DNA from: Candidatus Eiseniibacteriota bacterium | GTDB taxonomy: Bacteria > Eisenbacteria > RBG-16-71-46 > JAFGJU01 | DNA: 12,919 bases | Assembly: GCA_016928935.1 (NCBI GenBank) | Contig: JAFGJU010000062.1 | Location: forward strand, 1 to 12,919 | Reading direction: 5' to 3' | In this document: one piece after another, positions 8,227 to 12,653 of the stretch | Position numbering within the stretch: the first letter of the stretch is position 1 | How the letters are laid out: each line of letters starts with the position of its first letter | Translations under genes and position numbers: made by a program | Notes under the pieces: generated by a model | Told to the model about the DNA's origin: nothing | Database searches by the model: none | The model's input: only the letters and a program-made list of their open reading frames with translations

Positions 8227-9561
8227 GTGAAGGCACTATTGCACGCTTCCCTCTCTCTTATGGTGCTCGTCCTGGCGTCGGCCGCTTCCGGCGTCGGCCC
8301 CGCGGCGGCGGAGCAATCCTTGTTAATCCTTACGACCAGCGATACCCGGGGAGAGCTGGCCCCGTGTGGGTGACACTCGTCCCAGAAGGGTGGACTGGCC
8401 CGGCGGGCCGGCTTAATCGACTCTCTGAGAGGGGCGTTCCCAGACTTGCTGTTGGTGGACGCGGGTGACAATTTCGGCGGCATAAGCGAGCCCGAGAAAC
8501 GGAAGGCGGAGGTCATTCTCCGCTCCATGGGCGCCATGGGCTACGACGCCCTGGGCCTTGGGGAAATAGAACTCAATCACGGGCTGGACTTCCTGCTGGA
8601 CACGGCGCGCGAGGCCAAAGTGCCGCTGGTGTGCGCCAACCTCGTCAGCCACCGTACCGGCAAGCCCGTGGTTCAGCCTTACGTGCTGCTGAGGAGGGGT
8701 AAGGTCAAAGTGGCGGTCCTGGGCCTGATGGACAACGTGTTGGAGCTGATCAGTCGCTCACAGGGCCCGGACAGCCTCGTCGTCAAAGACCCATTCGAGG
8801 TGGCGCACGAGCTCATTCCCGCTCTCAAGAAGAAGGCCGACTTGGTGGTGCTGCTTTCGCACATGGGATACGCCAAGAGCAGCAAGCTGGCCGCGGAGAT
8901 ACCGGAGCTGGACGTTCTCGTGACCGGGCACAGTCCGAGCGTGAACATGGAAGCGCGCAGGGAGGGGAATGCTCTGGGCATGATGACGGGCTCGAGAGGC
9001 CAGTACGTGGGCTATCTGCTTCTGCGGCTGGGCGACAAGAAGAGCATAGAGACTTACGAGTCCAGGCTCGTCCCGTTGGACGGGAGGATAAGAGCGAGCG
9101 CGCTGGTGGATGGGTTCGTCAACGACTACAACCTTCGGGAGAAGAAGCTGCTCGAGGAGCGGGCTCGCCTTCAGCAGGAAGAGGCACTGTCTCATGCCGG
9201 GGAGGACCGTTACCTCGGCCAGGAGACGTGCAGGCGCTGCCACGCCGACACATACGAGAGAATAGTCCAGATGGGCCACGCCAGGGCATTCACCACCCTG
9301 ACGAAGACTAACAGCGACGGCCTGTCCGAGTGTCTGCCCTGCCACACGACGGGATTCGGGGAGCCGACCGGCTTCATGTCGGCCTCCGTGACGCCCGACA
9401 GGAAAGACGTTCAGTGCGAATCATGTCATGGCAAGGGGACGAGCCACAAGAGGGACGGGTCGTATCGACTGGCCGGGGAGAAGTCCTGTCTGGTGTGTCA
9501 CACCGACGAACGGAGCCCGGATTTCAGCTACAAGACTTACATGCGGAAAATAGCCCACTGA
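8227..9561 (+). CDS. Exported UshA/5'-nucleotidase-like tetrahaem cytochrome c with in-frame TGA (probable selenoprotein)
   Basis: The frame runs from GTG 8227, behind an excellent ribosome site (GGAGGTGA, 8211-8218), to TGA 9559-9561. It is broken only by TGA at codon 49. Read through, it gives 444 residues. Residues 1-29 form a Sec signal peptide ending near PAAAEQ. Residues 30-300 resemble the UshA/SoxB metallophosphoesterase fold: LTTSDTRGEL (D39), PCG-U49, KGGLARRAGLI, VDAGDNFGG (D78, D81), LGLGE (E113), LLSHMG (H212) and LVTGHSP (H235). The usual D-x-H and N-H-E motifs are degenerate (DTR and GEIE). A charged linker leads to four CxxCH haem motifs at 335-339, 369-373, 397-401 and 421-425, in the style of cytochrome c554. 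Extra His in MGHARAF and GTSHKRD could be haem ligands. It is probably a periplasmic redox protein; substrate unknown. The alternative is a nonsense mutation, but the frame and all motifs after the TGA are intact. Confidence 0.85.
8371..8373 (+). other. In-frame TGA, probable selenocysteine codon (Sec49)
   Basis: The TGA follows codons for Pro-Cys-Gly, giving C47-G48-U49, and the next codon is CAC (His). Relatives as I recall them read PCGC here, so the TGA replaces a conserved redox-type cysteine rather than a random residue. The context TGA-CAC is also the context of the E. coli fdhF selenocysteine codon. TGA acts as a normal stop in neighbouring genes, so genome-wide reassignment is unlikely. 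Confidence 0.82.
8374..8412 (+). promoter_or_regulatory. Candidate bacterial SECIS region after the TGA
   Basis: The best hairpin pairs CTGGCCC (8395-8401) with GGGCCGG (8405-8411), seven pairs with one U-G wobble, around the loop GGC (8402-8404). The loop lies 28 bases after the TGA and begins with G, which fits the general description of bacterial SECIS elements. Competing smaller hairpins lie nearer: GTCC (8379-8382) with GGAC (8392-8395), or CCAG (8382-8385) with CTGG (8395-8398). Their loops contain GGGT. Which one SelB would bind cannot be decided by eye, and GC-rich coding DNA gives such hairpins easily. Confidence 0.42.
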
Positions 9562-9679
9562 CGTGGAAATCGTGCCGGTCGAGCCCCCTGACACCATCAG
9601 CTAATCCGTTGAAAATGCTGAAAATAGCTTGGCCATGAACCCGTCGGCCCGCGCCCGTCTCGAGGTCACAAGTTTTCGC

Positions 9680-9708
9680 TTGACTTGCGGCGGGCGGTTC
9701 TGTAATTT
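9680..9708 (+). promoter_or_regulatory. Candidate strong promoter for the lipoprotein gene
   Basis: TTGACT (9680-9685; five of six to the sigma70 -35) is followed after 17 bases by TAATTT (9703-9708). The overlapping TGTAAT (9701-9706) is a closer -10 match but with a 15-base spacer. Transcription would start around 9713-9716, well before the lipoprotein start at 9885. Confidence 0.55.
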
Positions 9709-9720
9709 GAACGTTTTGAG

Positions 9721-9783
9721 AACCTACGGCGCTTGCTGAGAGACCTTAACCGGGTTGATTTTTTTTAACGGCATCAGTAGGTT
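9721..9783 (+). promoter_or_regulatory. Structured leader of the lipoprotein mRNA
   Basis: AACCTAC (9721-9727) and GTAGGTT (9777-9783) are perfectly complementary and would close a domain of about 63 bases. Inside it, TTAAC (9746-9750) pairs with GTTGA (9754-9758) around CGG, and eight Ts follow directly (9759-9766), like a weak intrinsic terminator. The closing stem and the internal hairpin do not compete for bases. I recognise no known riboswitch class. Confidence 0.35.
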
Positions 9784-9884
9784 GCCTTTCTTGGGAACGG
9801 GGCCACAAGGAACTAAGCCCACATAGACAAACGGATATGTTCCGCCAGGCGGCGGCGCATAGACGGCAAGGAGGTGAAAATCGA

Positions 9885-10058
9885 ATGAAGAAGGTCCTGG
9901 CTATCCTGTTGATAGCGGCGTTTGTAGTGACCACCTTCGTAGCGCTCGGCTGCGCAAAGAAGGAGGAGACCCCACAGACGGAGACTGCTCCGATGGAGGA
10001 GACTGCTCCTGTTGACACGACTGTGGCCGAGACCGGAGCGACCACGGGAGGTAACTAG
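9885..10058 (+). CDS. Small putative lipoprotein, Thr/Glu-rich
   Basis: I do not recognise a family. The 57-residue product starts MKKVLAILLIAAFVVTTFVALGC, a lipoprotein signal peptide with the lipidation Cys at residue 23 (lipobox ALGC). The mature part would be only 35 residues: a short KKEE segment after the Cys, then a Thr/Glu/Ala/Pro-rich tail with no aromatic residues, probably disordered. The tail holds the near repeat ETAPM and ETAPV, made by an exact 11-base DNA repeat. An in-frame ATG at 9837 would add 16 residues, but the ATG at 9885 is preferred: AAGGAGGTGA lies just upstream and the signal peptide starts there. Own promoter and own terminator suggest a separate, well-expressed transcript. 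It may be an abundant envelope spacer-type lipoprotein; this is inference. Confidence 0.75.
   Translation: MKKVLAILLIAAFVVTTFVALGCAKKEETPQTETAPMEETAPVDTTVAETGATTGGN
9981..10009 (+). repeat. Short direct repeat in the lipoprotein gene
   Basis: GAGACTGCTCC occurs at 9981-9991 and again at 9999-10009, 18 bases apart and in frame. It encodes the repeated ETAP unit and looks like a recent small duplication. Confidence 0.7.
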
Positions 10059-10110
10059 CCAGAAGGCTGCCTTTTGTGTTGTTTCCTGTCTTAGCAGGTA
10101 GATACTATGG

Positions 10111-10155
10111 GGGAGAATCCGGACGGTCAGTTGTCCGGACTCTCCCTTAGTTTTT
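10111..10155 (+). terminator. Intrinsic terminator (or ktrBA leader attenuator)
   Basis: GGGAGA (10111-10116) and TCCGGAC (10118-10124) pair with GTCCGGA (10133-10139) and TCTCCC (10141-10146), with a single A/C mismatch and the loop GGTCAGTT. TTAG and five Ts follow. It is the strongest intrinsic terminator in the window. It most simply ends the lipoprotein transcript, but a weak promoter-like pair just upstream would make it the leader of ktrBA instead. Confidence 0.8.
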
Positions 10156-10159
10156 GTGC

Positions 10160-10180
10160 CGGACGGCGGCTCTCCGTCCG
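10160..10180 (+). promoter_or_regulatory. Hairpin in the ktrB leader sharing sequence with the terminator
   Basis: CGGACGG (10160-10166) pairs perfectly with CCGTCCG (10174-10180) around CGGCTCT. The octamer CCGGACGG at 10159-10166 is a copy of the one at 10119-10126 in the terminator arm, so the arms could exchange partners. Confidence 0.4.
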
Positions 10181-10205
10181 TACTCTCAGTCGCGGGTGGA
10201 CCCAC

Positions 10206-11573
10206 ATGTCCTTTCTCAAGACAAGAGGGCTTCATCCCAATCACGTTGTGATAGGGGCCTTTCTGTGCGTGATACTGGTCGGGGCCGTTCTTTTGTCCCT
10301 GCCGATGGCCGCGGCCCGCGAGCGCGTATCGGTTATAGACGCGCTGTTTACGGCCACGTCGGCCGTGTGCGTGACCGGTCTTACCGTGGTGGACACGGGC
10401 TCGGTGTATTCGCTGTTCGGGCAGATAGTGACGATTCTGCTCATACAGATCGGCGGCCTGGGCATCACGACCTTCTCGACCTTTTTCGTGTACGTCACCG
10501 GGGGCAGGATGTCCCTGAGGGGCAGGGGCGTGGTGGAGTCCACTCTTACCCAGCACCCGGTCAGGAATATGGGGCAGCTTCTGCTCAGGATACTGATCGT
10601 CACGGCCGTGATAGAAGGCATAGGCGCGGTGCTTCTGTATCCGTCCCTGACGCCCGGGGTGAGGGCCGGCTACTTCCCGGTCTTCACGGCCATATTCCAC
10701 TCGGTCTCGGCCTTCTGCAACGCAGGGTTCTCGCTGTACTCCACGAACCTGGGGTCGTACGTCGGGAATCCTGCCGTGAGCCTGACAATCTGCGGGCTCA
10801 TCATACTGGGAGGCCTGGGGTTCGTCGTCATGACTGAGCTCTGGGAATTCGTTTTCAAGAGAAGGCGCGGCCTCCCGAAACGCCTCTCGCTTCACGCCAG
10901 GGTCGTTCTCACGGTGACCGGCGTTCTGCTCGCAGCGGGCACCCTGGTGTTTCTGCTGCTGGAAAGGAACAACGCTCTGGCGGGAATGCCGCTCGGGACG
11001 AAGTTGCTGGCCTCATTCTTTCAGGCCACGACGCCCAGGACGGCCGGGTTCAACACCGTGCCTCTCGGCATGTGCGCAAACGCCACGCTGTTCTTCATAA
11101 TAATGCTGATGTTCGTCGGGGCGTCGCCCGGTTCCTGCGGCGGCGGCATAAAGACGACGTCTCTTGCAGTCATAGTCGGGCTCGCCATGTCCAAGTTGAG
11201 GGGGAACGCGGACGTCAACCTTTTCCGCAGACGCGTCCCTGACGGAGTGGTGTCGAACGCGATATCCGTGGCGTTCCTCGCCGCCGTGATGCTGGTACTG
11301 GTGATAATGCTCCTGTCGGTGACCGAGACCGCGCTGCAGGAGGCTTTTCCGGGGGACGACTTCATTGCGCTCAGCGTCGAGGCCGTCTCCGCCTTCGGCA
11401 CAGTGGGATTGAGCACCGGCATCACGCCGTCGTTGAGCGTCCCCGGAAAACTCCTCATAATAATACTGATGATGGTTGGAAGGCTGGGTCCGCTGACCAT
11501 CACGATAGCGTTGGCCGCGCGGGAGCTCAAACCGCGATTCAGGTACGCGGCCGAATCCGTAATGATCGGCTAG
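10206..11573 (+). CDS. ktrB: Potassium uptake channel subunit KtrB (Trk/Ktr/HKT family)
   Basis: KtrB is the membrane pore of the Ktr K+ uptake system. The protein has the four M1-P-M2 repeats of the family. The selectivity-filter glycines lie in VTGL (56-59), NAGF (172-175), TAGF (279-282) and TVGL (399-402). The stretch VGASPGSCGGGIKTTS (about 304-319) matches the intramembrane gating loop of the third repeat. I start at ATG 10206 (MSFLKTRGLHPN, 455 residues) because GGGTGGA lies just upstream and this matches the family length. The longer frame from 10107 would begin inside the terminator and encode a non-hydrophobic, unsupported N-terminus. The start of ktrA lies 12 bases after the stop, so the two form an operon. 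Ktr rather than Trk is supported by the short partner protein. Confidence 0.95.
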   Translation: MSFLKTRGLHPNHVVIGAFLCVILVGAVLLSLPMAAARERVSVIDALFTATSAVCVTGLTVVDTGSVYSLFGQIVTILLIQIGGLGITTFSTFFVYVTGGRMSLRGRGVVESTLTQHPVRNMGQLLLRILIVTAVIEGIGAVLLYPSLTPGVRAGYFPVFTAIFHSVSAFCNAGFSLYSTNLGSYVGNPAVSLTICGLIILGGLGFVVMTELWEFVFKRRRGLPKRLSLHARVVLTVTGVLLAAGTLVFLLLERNNALAGMPLGTKLLASFFQATTPRTAGFNTVPLGMCANATLFFIIMLMFVGASPGSCGGGIKTTSLAVIVGLAMSKLRGNADVNLFRRRVPDGVVSNAISVAFLAAVMLVLVIMLLSVTETALQEAFPGDDFIALSVEAVSAFGTVGLSTGITPSLSVPGKLLIIILMMVGRLGPLTITIALAARELKPRFRYAAESVMIG

Positions 11574-11585
11574 GAGGCGAGAGAC

Positions 11586-12239
11586 GTGAGACAGTTTGCC
11601 GTCATCGGTATGAGCAGCTTCGGCTACTACCTCTGCAAGAACCTGACAGAGAAGGGCCATCAGGTAATGGCCATAGACAGCGACCAGGCCAAGGTCGAGA
11701 GCGTGCAGAACTTCGTGGAGAGGGCGGTCATAGCCGACGCCGCGGACAAGGAGACGCTGTCCAGACTGGGCATCCACGAATTCGATGTGGTGATAGTCTG
11801 CCTGGGCGCGCACATCGACGCCAGCATCCTGGCCACGCTTCATCTCAAGGAGCTGGGCGTGAAGGAAATATGGGTCAAGGCAATGACCGAGGACCACGGC
11901 AAGGTGTTGCACATGATCGGGGCCAACAGCGTGGTCTTTCCGGAACGGGACATGGCGGACAGAGTGGCGCTGAGCTTGAGCAGCGACAACGTGCTGGACC
12001 ACATCCCGCTGGCAGCCGGGTTCAGTATCGTGGAGCTCGCTCCGCCGTCCGATTTCGTCGGGAAGACACTGGGAGAGCTGGACCTTCCCAAGAAATTCGG
12101 CGTGATGGTGCTCGTGATAAAGGAGCTCATCCCCGAGAACGTCGTGTCGATGCCCAGCAGCAGCTACCGCATCAAAGACAGCGACATACTTGTGGTGACC
12201 GGCAAGGACAGCGACCTGAAGAAACTCCAGTCGCTCTGA
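11586..12239 (+). CDS. ktrA: Ktr system regulatory subunit KtrA (RCK domain protein)
   Basis: KtrA forms the cytoplasmic octameric ring that binds ATP/ADP (and often c-di-AMP) and gates KtrB. The 217-residue protein has one RCK_N Rossmann domain (about 1-125: FAVIGMSSFGYYL at the nucleotide loop, the acidic D31 after strand beta-2, and VIADAADKETL) and one RCK_C domain (about 135-217). This single-copy layout is that of KtrA; TrkA is doubled. The classical GxGxxG loop reads GMSSFG (8-13), with Ser in place of the second Gly. The start GTG at 11586 follows GGAGG (11573-11577) by eight bases, and that site overlaps the ktrB stop, indicating coupled expression. Confidence 0.94.
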   Translation: MRQFAVIGMSSFGYYLCKNLTEKGHQVMAIDSDQAKVESVQNFVERAVIADAADKETLSRLGIHEFDVVIVCLGAHIDASILATLHLKELGVKEIWVKAMTEDHGKVLHMIGANSVVFPERDMADRVALSLSSDNVLDHIPLAAGFSIVELAPPSDFVGKTLGELDLPKKFGVMVLVIKELIPENVVSMPSSSYRIKDSDILVVTGKDSDLKKLQSL

Positions 12240-12282
12240 AATCGCGGGTTTCAACGCCGTGACGCTACCAGTATTGTGACCT

Positions 12283-12353
12283 GGCGCGGGGCGGCGCGAG
12301 CTTCGCGAGCGCTCCGGGCCGGTGCCGAGCGCTGTCTCCCGCTCGCCCGCGCC
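12283..12353. repeat. GC-rich nested inverted repeat
   Basis: GGCGCGGG (12283-12290) pairs with CCCGCGCC (12346-12353), and CGAGC (12297-12301) with GCTCG (12341-12345), leaving a six-base bulge. Inside, AGCGCT (12308-12313) pairs with AGCGCT (12328-12333), with CGG/CCG (12315-12317, 12325-12327) above it. It could be a structured RNA, a transcript end or a protein site. No U-tract follows on the + strand. Confidence 0.5.
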
Positions 12354-12495
12354 GCTCGTCGGGGCAAGCCGCCGAGCCTCCGTGTCCTCCCGCCTGCGAA
12401 GGCACTCGATCTGTGACGCCCTCCGAGCTGTAACCTTTCCATTGACAACGGGTTGGAGGAGCAACGGGTAAATTCCGGCGCGGGGCGATTTATTC

Positions 12496-12525
12496 TTGAC
12501 ACCACTACATATTGGAGAATATATT
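12496..12525 (+). promoter_or_regulatory. Strong sigma70-type promoter of nrdJ
   Basis: A perfect TTGACA (12496-12501) and TATATT (12520-12525; five of six) are 18 bases apart in an AT-rich patch. Transcription would start near 12532, about 120 bases before the nrdJ ATG. Confidence 0.72.
12502..12517 (+). promoter_or_regulatory. NrdR-box-like site 1
   Basis: CCACTACATATTGGAG resembles the NrdR repressor box (general form CACTATATATWGTG, from memory) and is partly palindromic (CCA...TGG). It sits in the spacer between -35 and -10, where a bound repressor would block polymerase. Confidence 0.55.
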
Positions 12526-12532
12526 GCACGCG

Positions 12533-12548
12533 CCACTAGATAGGACAA
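12533..12548 (+). promoter_or_regulatory. NrdR-box-like site 2
   Basis: CCACTAGATAGGACAA shares CCACTA-N-ATA with site 1 and starts exactly 31 bp after it, three helical turns, the usual spacing of paired NrdR boxes. Its right half is poorly conserved. It overlaps the predicted transcription start. Confidence 0.45.
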
Positions 12549-12561
12549 TGTAGCTCGTTTC

Positions 12562-12596
12562 GGACCGGAGTTTCTTTTCTGAGGAAATTCCGGTTC
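12562..12596 (+). promoter_or_regulatory. Long hairpin in the nrdJ leader
   Basis: The core pairs CCGGAGTTTC (12565-12574) with GAAATTCCGG (12584-12593) with one G-T wobble, and extends to about 15 pairs counting wobbles (12562-12576 with 12582-12596). No U-tract follows, so it is not an obvious terminator. It is much too small for a cobalamin riboswitch. Confidence 0.45.
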
Positions 12597-12653
12597 CGTT
12601 TCCAATACTTGAGGCACCCATTTTCGCCCGCTCTCGGCCAGGGAGAAGCAACA

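Larger units (their letters stand above)
9562..9884 (+). other. Non-coding stretch between the selenoprotein gene and the lipoprotein gene
   Basis: The first 115 bases hold no gene, clear terminator or repeat that I can see. From 9680 the stretch carries a promoter, then a leader of about 170 bases with pairing segments and a T-run, then the ribosome site AAGGAGGTGA just before the lipoprotein start. Confidence 0.6.
12240..12653 (+). other. Non-coding region between ktrA and nrdJ
   Basis: No gene is supported here. From 12283 to 12353 there is a GC-rich nested inverted repeat. 12360-12490 shows nothing I can name. From 12496 there is a strong promoter with two NrdR-box-like sites, then a leader of about 120 bases containing a long hairpin, and the nrdJ ribosome site GGGAG at 12641-12645. 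Confidence 0.65.

Noticed and set aside
8227..8373. Pseudogene by nonsense mutation
   Set aside because: Possible but less likely: the TGA falls exactly on a conserved Cys site in a C-x-C motif, and there is no other stop, frameshift or motif loss in the remaining 395 codons.
8371..8373. TGA read as Trp or Gly by genetic code change
   Set aside because: accD, folC, the ABC ATPase gene and ktrA all end in TGA at family-appropriate positions, and no other internal TGA interrupts a gene in the window.
8446..9561. Reading the UshA-like gene as a shorter protein starting at TTG 8446
   Set aside because: This start has no clear ribosome site and removes the signal peptide, yet the four haem motifs require export. 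The upstream 48 codons with signal peptide and strong ribosome site are in the same frame.
9735..9741. GCTGAGA as part of a TPP riboswitch in the lipoprotein leader
   Set aside because: The second conserved half of the thi element (CTGGATAATGCCAG-like) is absent, and the downstream gene has no link to thiamine.
10107..10205. N-terminal extension of KtrB from ATG 10107
   Set aside because: It would begin within the terminator stem and give 33 residues unlike any KtrB N-terminus; ATG 10206 fits family length.
12442..12474. A second promoter, TTGACA at 12442 with TAAATT at 12469
   Set aside because: The spacer is 21 bases, too long for a sigma70 promoter, and the promoter at 12496 is much better.
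12532..12653. Cobalamin riboswitch before the B12-dependent reductase gene
   Set aside because: Only GCCACTA is reminiscent; the leader is about 120 bases and lacks the B12-box core. The NrdR-box reading explains the same bases better.
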